The translations under genes were made by a program, and so were the position numbers. From Niastella sp. (lineage in GTDB: Bacteria > Bacteroidota > Bacteroidia > Chitinophagales > Chitinophagaceae), in NCBI GenBank assembly GCA_017744515.1, contig JAGIBF010000007.1:31538-95537 (forward strand): a stretch of DNA of 64,000 nucleotides. The letters are read 5' to 3'. Positions 17,966 through 26,066 of this stretch are shown here, in pieces. Position 1 is the first letter of the stretch. Every line of letters begins with the position of its first letter. Under the pieces are notes generated by a model that saw only the letters and a list, made by a program, of their open reading frames with translations, was not told the origin of the DNA and made no database searches.

Positions 17966-18514
17966 TCTGAACCATGATTAAGTGGATTATAGGGATTAGG
18001 AGGAAATAAAAAGGTTCCTGACATTTTCAATAGGCCTTGATTAGTAGTATTTGGATACGTATGAAAAACCAAATACTTGCTATATGAGTGAATTAAAGTA
18101 CGGTTCAATTACTGAGAGAGTAATTGGTTGCGCGATGAAGGTGCATGCTGCGTTGGGCAACGGCTTTCAGGAGGTAATTTATCAAAGAGCGCTGGCTATT
18201 GAGTTAAGCTATGCACGAGTTGAGTTTGAGCGGGAATTTAGTATGAAGATTTACTACAGGAACGAGGAAATAGGAGAGCGGCGGGCAGATTTTTTTGTAG
18301 ACAAAAAAGTTATGGTGGAACTAAAAGCTTTAACTGCTTTGGAAAATGTACACCTGGCGCAGGGAAAAAATTACTTGGAAGCTTACAATCTTGAGGTAGG
18401 ACTGCTGATAAATTTTGGAGCTACAAGCTTACAATTTAAAAGGCTTGAGAACTTTAAATATAAACCAGGCCCTTATCCTCAAAATCTATAAAATCAAATA
18501 AATCATGGTTCAGA
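17966..18514. mobile_element. inverted-repeat-bounded cassette carrying the GxxExxY gene (putative)
   Basis: The left end TCTGAACCATGATT (17966-17979) is the exact reverse complement of AATCATGGTTCAGA (18501-18514). Similarity continues inward for about 18 more bases (about 12 of 18 matching), giving imperfect 32-bp ends. The left end starts four bases after the attenuator T-tract and the right end touches the hisG start codon. The word AATAAATCATGGTTCAGA (18497-18514) recurs without a gene at 50412-50429. Mobility is inference; no target duplication or transposase was found. Confidence 0.45.
18084..18491 (+). CDS. GxxExxY protein (PD-(D/E)XK-like), 135 aa
   Basis: The motif GNGFQEVIYQRAL (GxxExxY at about residues 25-31), then RRADFFVD (about 72-79) and MVELKAL (about 85-91) match the GxxExxY family, which is thought to have a PD-(D/E)XK nuclease-like fold (D-ExK here: D75, E87, K89). 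Function is unknown. ATG 18084 gives the usual family start MSELKYG; an upstream ATG at 18051 is possible. It sits between the his attenuator and hisG, so it is under His control if read through, and is flanked by inverted repeats. Confidence 0.8.
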   Translation: MSELKYGSITERVIGCAMKVHAALGNGFQEVIYQRALAIELSYARVEFEREFSMKIYYRNEEIGERRADFFVDKKVMVELKALTALENVHLAQGKNYLEAYNLEVGLLINFGATSLQFKRLENFKYKPGPYPQNL

Positions 18515-19365
18515 TGCTTAGAATAGCCATCCAGAAGTCGGGACGTTTGTATGAAGATTCGGTGCAATTGCTGAAAGAATGCGGTATCGACTTGCGCAAC
18601 GTAAAAGACCGCCTGCGAACAGAAGCAGACAATTTCCCACTGGAAGTATTTTTCCTGCGCGATGACGATATTCCTCAATACGTGGAAGACGGCGTGGCCG
18701 ACATTGGTATTGTAGGCGAGAACGTGCTGTTTGAAAAGAACAAGCAAGCCGAAATAGTGGAGAAGCTGGGTTTTGGCAAATGCCGCCTGTCGGTAGCGGT
18801 GCCCCGTGGTCAGCAATATGAGGGCGTAGCTTCTCTGCAAGGCAAGCGCATCGCCACCAGTTATCCCTTTCTCGTTAATTCCTTCCTCGCAAAGAACAAC
18901 GTACAGGCTGAGATCCACGAGATCAGCGGTTCAGTAGAGATTGCCCCCGGCATTGGACTTGCCGATGTGGTGGCCGATCTGGTGAGCAGTGGCTCTACAC
19001 TCTTCATGAATGGCCTGAAAGAAGTAGAAACCATTCTGCAATCACAGTCGGTACTTATCAGGAACAACCAGCTGAATGCAGCACAACAACAATTGCTCGA
19101 TAAGTTGTTGTTCCGTATAAGGGCTGTGAAGAAGGCCAAACGCACCAAATATGTATTGCTCAATGCTCCTAACGAGAAACTGAAAGAGATCATCGGTTTG
19201 CTGCCCGGCATGAAGAGCCCCACGGTATTGCCGCTGGCCCAGGAAGGCTGGAGCAGTGTACATAGCGTGTTGAGCGAAGACACTTTCTGGGATATTATCG
19301 AACAGCTGAAAGAGGCCGGCGCCCAGGGTATTCTCGTGGTCCCCATCGAGAAAATGATAATCTAA
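18514..19365 (+). CDS. hisG: ATP phosphoribosyltransferase (long form), 283 aa
   Basis: First step of histidine synthesis: ATP plus PRPP to phosphoribosyl-ATP, with feedback inhibition by histidine. The length and the C-terminal ACT-like regulatory domain (about 205-283, LNAPNEKLKEIIGLLPGMKS) mark the hexameric long form that needs no HisZ. The PRPP-binding loop DVVADLVSSGSTLFMNGL lies at about 150. An ATG at 18505 is in frame but lies inside a repeat word that recurs at 50 kb; MLRIAIQKSGRL from 18514 matches the family start. First his enzyme after the inserted gene. Confidence 0.93.
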   Translation: MLRIAIQKSGRLYEDSVQLLKECGIDLRNVKDRLRTEADNFPLEVFFLRDDDIPQYVEDGVADIGIVGENVLFEKNKQAEIVEKLGFGKCRLSVAVPRGQQYEGVASLQGKRIATSYPFLVNSFLAKNNVQAEIHEISGSVEIAPGIGLADVVADLVSSGSTLFMNGLKEVETILQSQSVLIRNNQLNAAQQQLLDKLLFRIRAVKKAKRTKYVLLNAPNEKLKEIIGLLPGMKSPTVLPLAQEGWSSVHSVLSEDTFWDIIEQLKEAGAQGILVVPIEKMII

Positions 19366-19427
19366 GTAAATACACCGTTAAACCGGCATACGAAACCAAC
19401 TACGAAGTGCTATAATATTACGTGTTT

Positions 19428-20717
19428 ATGAAAGTATTTGACAACCCGGCAAGAAGCGAATGGGATACTTTACTCCAGCGACCGGTGGCTGAAGCTGCCA
19501 AACTGGAAGCTACCGTCAGCGGTATCCTGCAGCAGGTGAAAGCCAAAGGAGACGAAGCCGTGAAACAACTTACGCAGCAATTTGATAAAGCAGTAGTCGA
19601 TAACCTGCTGGTGGGCGAGGATGAGTTCAAAGAAGCAGCGGACTTTTTGGACGAGGAGCTGAAGGCAGCCATCTTAACTGCCCAGGCCAATATCGTTGCT
19701 TTTCATAAGAAACAGTTGAGTGAACCCGAGGTAGTGGAAACAATGCCCGGCATACAATGCTGGCGCAAATCGGTAGCTATTGAAAAAGTGGGCCTGTATA
19801 TTCCGGGAGGAACAGCCCCCTTGTTTTCTACCATCCTGATGCTGGGTGTACCGGCAAAGCTGGCAGGCTGCAGGGAGATCATACTTTGCTCTCCGCCCGG
19901 TAAGAATGGAAAACTGCATCCGGCTATATTATTTGCTGCGCAAGCTGTAGGCGTAACCAAAGTGTTTAAGGCAGGCGGTGTGCAAGCTATTGGCGCTATG
20001 GCTTATGGAACGGAAACAGTACCGCGGGTGTCTAAAATATTCGGACCGGGCAACCAATACGTTACCTGTGCCAAGCAACTGGTACAGCAGGAAGGCATCG
20101 CCATCGATATGCCCGCTGGCCCCAGCGAAGTCGCGGTATATGCCGACGCAAGTGCTGATCCTGCTTTTGTAGCAGCAGATCTGCTGAGTCAGGCCGAGCA
20201 TGGTGTAGACAGCCAGGTGATCCTGGTGGTAAGCGAGAGATCATTAGTAAATAGCGTTCAAAAAGAACTGGATGATCAATTGGCTTTGCTGCCACGGAAA
20301 GACCTTGCAGCACAGGCGCTGGAAAACAGTAAGATATTCGTGATGAAAGACGAAGTGGCTGCTATCGATCTGTTGAATGAGTATGCAGCGGAGCACCTGA
20401 TACTGGCCTGCAACAATGCCAACGAGCTGGCTGATAAAGTAGTGAATGCCGGTTCCGTGTTCCTGGGCCATTATTCACCCGAAAGCGTGGGCGACTATGC
20501 AAGCGGTACCAACCACACCTTGCCTACCAATGGCTATGCAAAAGCCTACAGTGGAGTGAGTGTAGACAGCTTCGTAAAAAAGATCACCTTCCAGCAGCTT
20601 TCTGAGCAAGGATTGAAAAATATTGGCCGTACGGTAGAGCTAATGGCAGAAGCTGAAGGTCTGGAGGCACATGCGAATGCGGTAAGAGTGCGATTACACT
20701 CAGTAAAGAATGAGTAA
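19428..20717 (+). CDS. hisD: histidinol dehydrogenase, 429 aa
   Basis: Last two steps of the pathway: NAD-dependent, zinc-requiring oxidation of L-histidinol to L-histidine. YIPGGTAPLFSTILMLGVPA (about 120-140), GPGNQYVTCAKQLV and the zinc/active-site stretch SQAEHGVDSQ are visible, along with the C-terminal TNHTLPTNGYAKAYSG. The ATG at 19428 is preferred to an in-frame GTG two codons earlier. It follows hisG by 62 bp. Confidence 0.95.
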   Translation: MKVFDNPARSEWDTLLQRPVAEAAKLEATVSGILQQVKAKGDEAVKQLTQQFDKAVVDNLLVGEDEFKEAADFLDEELKAAILTAQANIVAFHKKQLSEPEVVETMPGIQCWRKSVAIEKVGLYIPGGTAPLFSTILMLGVPAKLAGCREIILCSPPGKNGKLHPAILFAAQAVGVTKVFKAGGVQAIGAMAYGTETVPRVSKIFGPGNQYVTCAKQLVQQEGIAIDMPAGPSEVAVYADASADPAFVAADLLSQAEHGVDSQVILVVSERSLVNSVQKELDDQLALLPRKDLAAQALENSKIFVMKDEVAAIDLLNEYAAEHLILACNNANELADKVVNAGSVFLGHYSPESVGDYASGTNHTLPTNGYAKAYSGVSVDSFVKKITFQQLSEQGLKNIGRTVELMAEAEGLEAHANAVRVRLHSVKNE

Positions 20718-20779
20718 CAGCTATCCCACACTGAGTTGTAGTTTAGAATCGTCGATTACGAATTAGAAAAACAAAAACA

Positions 20780-21841
20780 ATGAGCTTCGATCTTAATAAT
20801 ATACTGAGAGAGAATATAAAAAAATTAGTTCCCTATTCCTCTGCCCGCGATGAATTCAGCGGTGAGGCCAGCATTTACCTCGATGCCAATGAGAATAGCC
20901 TGGGTTCACCATTGACGAAATGGTACAACCGTTATCCCGATCCCCTGCAGAAGAAAGTGAAAGAAAAGTTGAGCGGAATAAAAGGAGTGCCGGTAGAAAA
21001 CATGTTCATTGGCAATGGTAGTGATGAATGCATCGATGTGCTGATGCGCGCGTTTTGTGATCCCGGAAAAGACAATATCATTATTTGTCCGCCTACCTAC
21101 GGCATGTATGAAGTAAGCGCCAACATCAATGACGTGGCCATCAAAAAAGTACCGCTTACACCTGCCTTCCAGCTCGACCTGCCTGCTATCGAAGAAGCAG
21201 TGGACGATAACACCAAGATGATCTTTATCTGTTCACCCAATAATCCTACCGGCAATTCGCTGGAAAGGGATGATATTGAAGTATTGCTCAACAACTATTT
21301 TGGATTGGTGGTCATCGATGAAGCCTACATCAATTTCTCCCGCTTCCGGTCATTTACCCAGGAGTTGCAGGATTACCCCAACCTGGTGGTGATGCAAACA
21401 TTGTCGAAGGCATGGGGCCTGGCTGCACTGCGGGTAGGGCTTGGATTTGCTTCCACTTCTATCATCGATGTGATGAATAAAGTGAAGCCCCCTTACAATA
21501 TTAACCAGGCTTCGCAGGATTTGGTACTGCAGGCACTGGAAGAAGTAGGACAGGTGAATGACATGATCAAAGAGATCGTATCGCAACGCGGTGAACTGGA
21601 GAAAATATTGCCATCATTGCCAGTAGTGAAAAAAGTATATCCGTCCGATGCAAATTTTCTGCTGGTGCAGGTAACGGATGCACGCGGTATATACGACTAT
21701 TTATTGCAGCAGGGCATTGTGGTGCGCGATCGCAGCAAGGTAACCCTTTGCGAAGGCTGCCTGCGTATTACGGTGGGCACGGCCAGGGAAAACGAAAACC
21801 TGGTGAATGCCTTAAAAATGTATGCGGGCGCACTGGCATAA
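20780..21841 (+). CDS. hisC: histidinol-phosphate aminotransferase, 353 aa
   Basis: PLP enzyme that converts imidazole acetol phosphate and glutamate to histidinol phosphate. Fold-type I aminotransferase: LDANENSLGSP (about 34-44), SPNNPTGN (about 152), VVIDEAYINF (about 177), PLP lysine K210 in QTLSKAWGLAALRVG, and the C-terminal LRITVGTARENE. Normal length. It is third in the his operon; the next 125 bp carry a palindromic repeat, and then unrelated genes interrupt the pathway. Confidence 0.94.
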   Translation: MSFDLNNILRENIKKLVPYSSARDEFSGEASIYLDANENSLGSPLTKWYNRYPDPLQKKVKEKLSGIKGVPVENMFIGNGSDECIDVLMRAFCDPGKDNIIICPPTYGMYEVSANINDVAIKKVPLTPAFQLDLPAIEEAVDDNTKMIFICSPNNPTGNSLERDDIEVLLNNYFGLVVIDEAYINFSRFRSFTQELQDYPNLVVMQTLSKAWGLAALRVGLGFASTSIIDVMNKVKPPYNINQASQDLVLQALEEVGQVNDMIKEIVSQRGELEKILPSLPVVKKVYPSDANFLLVQVTDARGIYDYLLQQGIVVRDRSKVTLCEGCLRITVGTARENENLVNALKMYAGALA

Positions 21842-21876
21842 CCGGGAAGCTGTCGTCTTATGAAGGATCGTTTAGC

Positions 21877-21936
21877 TGTCACCCTGAGCTTGTCGAAGGG
21901 TTGTCGAAGGCGGCTTGGATAAACTCAGCCTGACAT
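21877..21936. repeat. palindromic intergenic repeat, TGTCACCCTGAGCTTGTCGA family
   Basis: Starts with the family word and ends with a diverged inverted copy (CTCAGCCTGACA), so it can fold back. Related copies are at 31131-31228 and 33348-33404, with half-copies near 53833 and 48821. Confidence 0.7.
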
Positions 21937-21967
21937 TGTAATTTTCATTCAACGAAAAAACAGCAAT

Positions 21968-23254
21968 ATGAAATGGATCTGTAAAATGCTTCCGTTGGTA
22001 CTCCTCGCAGGCACAGCCTATGGAAACGATACCACCCACATTAAACCCAAAATCCGCAAAGCCCCGCGCATAGAAGAAAATGGCGGCATTACCCTGCCGG
22101 ATGGCTTTAAAGCTACGGTGTTTGCCGACACGGTAGGCCGTGCCAGGCACCTGGTAACCACTTCCACCGGCGATGTATACATCATGCTATTCAGGTTGAA
22201 GAACGGAAAAGGCATTTTACGGTTGCGCGACACCAACAACGATGGTGTGGCCGATCAGTCAACCACCTTTGGCAACTACGCCGGTACTGGTATCACCATT
22301 AAGGACGGCTATTTATATGCTTCCTCCAACAAAGAGATATTCCGCTACAAACTCAACGACAAACAGGAAGTGATCAATCCCGACCAGCCCGAAAGGATTG
22401 TGACCGGGTTGATCGATCGCGGCACCCACAACACCAAATCACTGGTGCTGGACAATACCGGCAATATTTATGTCAACATCGGCGCTCCTTCCAATGCCTG
22501 TCAGGTGGAAGACCGCAAGAAAGGTTCCCCTTCTCCCGATCCCTGTCCGCTACTGGACTCTGTAGGCGGCGTATGGCAGTTCAAAGCCGATCAGCCAGAT
22601 CAGGGTTATCACAATGGCGTTCGCTTTGCCATGGGTATCCGCAACATTGTAGGGCTGGATTGGAACAAGACCAGCAACTCCTTATTTGCCATGCAGCACG
22701 GCCGCGATAACCTGAACACCCTGTTTCCTGAAATGTACAATGAGGATGAGAGCGCTGAGTTGCCCGCAGAAGAGCTGTTCGAGATAAAGAAAGGCGACGA
22801 CTTCGGCTGGCCCTATTGCTACTTCGATTGGCAGCAGGACAAGAAAGTACTGGCTCCTGAATATGGCGGCGATAAGAAAAAGCAGGACCGCTGTGCAGAC
22901 AAGAAAAAGCCTGCCTACGCATTCCCGGGCCACTGGGCGCCCAATGCCTTGTTGTTTTATACCGGCAACCAATTCCCCGAACGATATAAAAACGGTGCAT
23001 TTATTGCCTTTCATGGTTCCTGGAACCGCGCACCCAAACCACAAGCTGGTTATTTTGTAGTATTCCTGCCCTTTAAAGATGGCAAACCAAACGGTAAATA
23101 CGAGATATTTGCGGATGGGTTTGCCGGTGAATCACGCGAGCCAGCCAAAGCTACCTATCGTCCCTGTGGACTGGCGCAAGGCCCCGATGGTTCACTGTAC
23201 ATCTCTGAGGATAAGAAAGGAAGGATCTGGAAAGTTAGTTACACTAAAAAATAA
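21968..23254 (+). CDS. secreted PQQ-dependent sugar dehydrogenase-like protein, 428 aa
   Basis: A beta-propeller of the glucose/sorbosone dehydrogenase superfamily. Signal peptide MKWICKMLPLVLLAGTAYG, then the start of the propeller (ITLPDGFKATVFADTVG) and blade phrases such as GDVYIMLFRLKNGKGI, DDFGWPYCYFDW and AFHGSWNRAPK. Probably periplasmic, passing electrons to the cytochrome c encoded 11 bp downstream, which is the usual pairing. Cofactor and sugar are inferred. The placement between hisC and hisB is unusual and its role in histidine synthesis is unlikely. Confidence 0.82.
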   Translation: MKWICKMLPLVLLAGTAYGNDTTHIKPKIRKAPRIEENGGITLPDGFKATVFADTVGRARHLVTTSTGDVYIMLFRLKNGKGILRLRDTNNDGVADQSTTFGNYAGTGITIKDGYLYASSNKEIFRYKLNDKQEVINPDQPERIVTGLIDRGTHNTKSLVLDNTGNIYVNIGAPSNACQVEDRKKGSPSPDPCPLLDSVGGVWQFKADQPDQGYHNGVRFAMGIRNIVGLDWNKTSNSLFAMQHGRDNLNTLFPEMYNEDESAELPAEELFEIKKGDDFGWPYCYFDWQQDKKVLAPEYGGDKKKQDRCADKKKPAYAFPGHWAPNALLFYTGNQFPERYKNGAFIAFHGSWNRAPKPQAGYFVVFLPFKDGKPNGKYEIFADGFAGESREPAKATYRPCGLAQGPDGSLYISEDKKGRIWKVSYTKK

Positions 23255-23265
23255 ATACGACCGCT

Positions 23266-23679
23266 ATGCGAAAGACATTCCTGCTGATTACCTGCGCTGC
23301 TGCCTTCCTGCTGACGGCTGCACAGGTTAAACCTAAACCGGTACCTAAAAAAGTGATGGACAATGGCAAGAAAGTATACGACACCTATTGCCTGCCCTGC
23401 CACCAGCAAGATGGCAGCGGTGTACCCAACATGACCCCCACCTTGATAAAAACAACCTGGGTAACGGGCGATAAAACAAAGCTGGTGCAGGTGATCCTGA
23501 AAGGGTTGAAAGGAGTGGAAGTGGATGGAGAAACGTATGAGAACGTGATGGCCCCCCACGATTACCTCACCGATCAGGAGATCGCCGACGTAACCACTTT
23601 CATTCGCAACAGTTTTGGCAACAAAGCAAGCATGCTCACGCCTGCTGAAGTAAAAGCGATCAGGGCTAAAACGAAATAA
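23266..23679 (+). CDS. secreted c-type cytochrome, 137 aa
   Basis: Signal peptide MRKTFLLITCAAAFLLTAAQ. One haem c site, C42-L-P-C45-H46 in YDTYCLPCHQQDGSG, with a likely distal methionine M95 in ENVMAPHDYLTDQEI. Size matches small periplasmic electron carriers. It is coupled to the dehydrogenase gene upstream (11-bp gap), so it is its presumed electron acceptor. Six bases after its stop the inverted-repeat-bounded insert begins. Confidence 0.88.
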   Translation: MRKTFLLITCAAAFLLTAAQVKPKPVPKKVMDNGKKVYDTYCLPCHQQDGSGVPNMTPTLIKTTWVTGDKTKLVQVILKGLKGVEVDGETYENVMAPHDYLTDQEIADVTTFIRNSFGNKASMLTPAEVKAIRAKTK

Positions 23680-23684
23680 GTACA

Positions 23685-24201
23685 AGAATCCAGAATTTAG
23701 AATCCAGTATTCAGAATAGAATACTGGAAGTGAAGGGCTGATTGGTAGCATGTTAGTTCGATTGCTTAACCTCAATGAATAATTACATGCAACCAGCAAA
23801 ATGTTTCGAAGATTTAATCGTATGGCAGAAAGCACACCAATTCACGATCGGTATTTACAACTATACAAGAAGTTTTCCTCGTGAAGAAGTGTATGGCCTA
23901 ACTTCGCAGTTTAGACGTTCTACAGTTTCTATAGCGGCTAATATTGCCGAAGGGTTTAAGAAGAGGGGTATAAAAGACAAGGCCAAGTTCCTGAATATTT
24001 CCCAAGGTTCATTGGAGGAGTGCAGGTACTACCTGATTTTAGCCCGGGATCTTGGTTATGGTGAGAACCAACAGTTGAAGAATTTACTCGAAGAAGTAAG
24101 CCGAATGCTTGAGTCTTATTATAGTGCTATAACAAAAGGAATTGTTTAAACATTCATAAATCTTTTTTATTCTGAATGCTGGATTCTGAATCCTGAATTC
24201 T
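23685..24201. mobile_element. inverted-repeat-bounded cassette carrying a four-helix-bundle gene (putative)
   Basis: The 34-bp left end (23685-23718) and the 34-bp right end (24168-24201) are inverted copies matching at about 30 of 34 positions, with all four differences transitions. Further ATTCTG words extend the right side to about 24243, and a 9-bp palindrome (CCAGTATTC/GAATACTGG, 23704-23727) overlaps the left end. One gene lies inside. The same word family occurs without a gene near 42756 and 52949. Mobility is inference. Confidence 0.45.
23775..24149 (+). CDS. four helix bundle protein (S23/IVP family), 124 aa
   Basis: Contains FEDLIVWQKAHQFTIGIYN (about 11-29), LTSQFRRSTVSIAANIAEGF (about 43-62) and SLEECRYYLILARDLGY, the hallmarks of the four-helix-bundle family first seen as ORFs in 23S rRNA intervening sequences. 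The Avd protein of diversity-generating retroelements is a relative. Function is unknown; proteins of this type form pentamers or bind nucleic acid. A Met at residue 5 (23787) is an alternative start. It is inserted in the his operon with inverted repeats on both sides. Confidence 0.88.
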   Translation: MNNYMQPAKCFEDLIVWQKAHQFTIGIYNYTRSFPREEVYGLTSQFRRSTVSIAANIAEGFKKRGIKDKAKFLNISQGSLEECRYYLILARDLGYGENQQLKNLLEEVSRMLESYYSAITKGIV

Positions 24202-24246
24202 TATTCTGTATTCTGTCTCCTGTATTCTGTATTCTAAATTTTCTAC

Positions 24247-25386
24247 ATGAAGAGAGTGCTATTCATCGACCGCGACGGTACATTGATCAACGAAGCTCCA
24301 CCAACGTACCAACTGGATTCCTATGAGAAGCTGACCTTTTATCCTGGTATGTTTGAATACATGGGCCGTATCGCCCGCGAGTTCGATTACGAACTGGTGA
24401 TCGTGACCAACCAGGATGGACTGGGTACTGAAGCTTTTCCGGAAGATACATTCTGGCCCTTGCACAACCTTGTGATGAAGAGCCTTGAAGGCGAAGGCAT
24501 TCACTTCAGCGCTACCTATATCGACCGCTCATTCCCCAAAGACAATGCACCTACCCGCAAGCCGGGTACGGGCATGCTGACGCAATACCTCAATAACCCG
24601 AATTACGATATTGCCAACTCATATGTGATCGGTGACCGCATCACCGATGTACAACTGGCCAAGAACATGGGTTGTAAAGCCATCTGGCTGAACAATGATT
24701 CTTCGCTCGGTGCTGGTGAGATCAAGGATAAAGTAGCCGAGTTGCAGCCAGTAATTGCACTGGAAACCACGAAGTGGAGTGATATCTATACTTATCTACG
24801 TCTCGGCCTCCGCCAGGTAATACACGAACGCAATACCAGCGAAACACAGATCAAGATCGAGCTGAATGTAGACGGTAGCGGCAAGGCACGGATCATAACA
24901 GGGCTGGGTTTCTTTGATCATATGCTTGATCAGATCGCCCGTCATGGCAAGATGGACCTTACCATCCGCGCCAATGGCGACCTGCACATCGATGAGCACC
25001 ACACGATTGAAGATACAGGCATTGCATTGGGAGAAGCGTTTGCGCAGGCACTGGCTGATAAACGTGGCATGGAACGTTATGGATTTGCCTTACCAATGGA
25101 CGAAGCAGATGCCAAAGTGCTGATTGATTTTGGTGGCCGCAACTGGATCGTGTGGAATGCGGAGTTCAAAAGAGAAAGAATAGGAGAGATGCCTACTGAG
25201 ATGTTCTTCCACTTCTTCAAATCATTCTCAGATGCCGCCAAATGCAACCTGCATATCGAATGCCACGGCGACAATGAGCACCATAAAATAGAAGCGATCT
25301 TCAAAGCGTTCGCCAAAGCCATCCGCATGGCAGTAAAGCGCGATCCGCTGAGTAATTATCTGCCAAGCACAAAAGGAGTACTCTAA
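24247..25386 (+). CDS. hisB: bifunctional histidinol-phosphatase / imidazoleglycerol-phosphate dehydratase, 379 aa
   Basis: Two pathway steps in one chain. Residues 1-165 are a HAD phosphatase with catalytic Asp8 and Asp10 ([10 protein letters not shown]), removing phosphate from histidinol phosphate. Residues 185-379 form the IGPD, with [16 protein letters not shown], the metal-binding [10 protein letters not shown] and [12 protein letters not shown]. This is the E. coli-type fused arrangement. The gene starts 97 bp after the four-helix gene, just behind ATTCTG repeat words, which may separate it from the hisC transcript. Confidence 0.94.
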   Translation: MKRVLFIDRDGTLINEAPPTYQLDSYEKLTFYPGMFEYMGRIAREFDYELVIVTNQDGLGTEAFPEDTFWPLHNLVMKSLEGEGIHFSATYIDRSFPKDNAPTRKPGTGMLTQYLNNPNYDIANSYVIGDRITDVQLAKNMGCKAIWLNNDSSLGAGEIKDKVAELQPVIALETTKWSDIYTYLRLGLRQVIHERNTSETQIKIELNVDGSGKARIITGLGFFDHMLDQIARHGKMDLTIRANGDLHIDEHHTIEDTGIALGEAFAQALADKRGMERYGFALPMDEADAKVLIDFGGRNWIVWNAEFKRERIGEMPTEMFFHFFKSFSDAAKCNLHIECHGDNEHHKIEAIFKAFAKAIRMAVKRDPLSNYLPSTKGVL

Positions 25387-25399
25387 TTACGAATATAGA

Positions 25400-25449
25400 A
25401 TTTAGTATTTCGAATTGTTGCCGCGATGCAGGAATTCGAAATACTAAAT
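25400..25449. terminator. long hairpin between convergent hisB and GNAT genes
   Basis: ATTTAGTATTTCGAATT (25400-25416) and its exact 17-bp inverted copy (25433-25449) enclose 16 bases. There is no strong U-tract. It probably serves as a two-way end of transcription and belongs to the AT-rich ATTCTG/GAATAC repeat words. Confidence 0.5.
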
Positions 25450-25462
25450 CCTGAATCCGAAA

Positions 25463-25744
25463 TTACACCAGTACATCCTGCCATTCCTTCATCCTGTCGA
25501 ATACCGACTTGGCGAAAGGACAAAGCGGGATGATCTTGATATTGTTGGTGCGTGCATATTCTACAGCCGCATAAACGAGTTGTTTACCGATCCCCTTCCC
25601 TGAAAGAGATTCATCTACCTCTGTATGCTCTATTAGCATTTGGCCTGGATTGGGTGTCGAGTACACCATTTCAGCCAGCATCTTACCTTCCTGCTCTACG
25701 TAGAACAGACTCTTTACTTTCCCTTCCCTGTGTTGGATTAGCAT
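25463..25744 (-). CDS. small GNAT-like acetyltransferase (Acetyltransf_CG type), 93 aa
   Basis: A minimal GNAT of the YjdJ/Acetyltransf_CG kind. SLFYVEQEGKMLAEMVYS gives the beta strands, then HTEVDESLSGKGIGKQLVYA carries the acetyl-CoA loop (SGKGIG at about 47-52), and NNIKIIPLCPFAKSVFDR the conserved C-terminal part. ATG 25744 gives the usual family length; an in-frame start 29 codons upstream would add a hydrophobic leader that is not typical. It converges on hisB and lies between the two amino-acid operons. Substrate unknown. Confidence 0.75.
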   Translation of the reverse strand: MLIQHREGKVKSLFYVEQEGKMLAEMVYSTPNPGQMLIEHTEVDESLSGKGIGKQLVYAAVEYARTNNIKIIPLCPFAKSVFDRMKEWQDVLV

Positions 25745-25861
25745 CTTTGAAAATATTAGCCATAAAGATAAATCATTGACGGTTATATAGTAGCAAAGGG
25801 CCGCCATACGGGCATTCTGGTGTATTAACATTTTATTGCATGCAGCCCGGTTTGGATTTTT

Positions 25862-25893
25862 TTTGGCAAAATGGAATTGCTACTGCATATTTG
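25862..25893 (+). promoter_or_regulatory. promoter of the trp leader
   Basis: TTTG (25862-25865), a 20-base spacer, then CATATTTG (25886-25893), one mismatch from TAnnTTTG. The leader ATG at 25898 begins only four bases after the -7 box, so the transcript is probably leaderless or nearly so. Confidence 0.55.
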
Positions 25894-25897
25894 CAAT

Positions 25898-25960
25898 ATG
25901 GTACTGAACAAACAAAATAATCAGTGGTGGTGGCATACAAACTCTAACCGGGGCTTGTAA
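25898..25960 (+). CDS. trpL: trp operon leader peptide, 20 aa with Trp-Trp-Trp
   Basis: The peptide reads MVLNKQNNQWWWHTNSNRGL with three adjacent Trp codons at residues 10-12. It follows a promoter-like sequence and precedes a rho-independent terminator, about 100 bp upstream of trpE. It is the sensor for charged tRNA-Trp in classical attenuation. The C-terminal codons overlap the antiterminator strand (25949-25955), so a ribosome finishing the peptide would release the terminator. Confidence 0.88.
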   Translation: MVLNKQNNQWWWHTNSNRGL

Positions 25961-26018
25961 CGCTGCTATTGTTGTTTATGACACTATATTCAGAGGCCCC
26001 GATGTTTAATCGGGGCTT
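25949..26018 (+). promoter_or_regulatory. trp attenuator (antiterminator and terminator)
   Basis: Terminator: GCCCCGAT (25996-26003) with ATCGGGGC (26009-26016), extended by two weaker pairs, then TTTTTGTTTTT. Antiterminator: CGGGGCT (25949-25955) can pair with GGCCCCG (25995-26001), the rising arm of the terminator. Stalling at the three Trp codons (25925-25933) leaves 25949-25955 free. Confidence 0.82.
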
Positions 26019-26066
26019 TTTGTTTTTAATATTTATCAATAATTAATTCTTTCCGAGGGACCAGGC

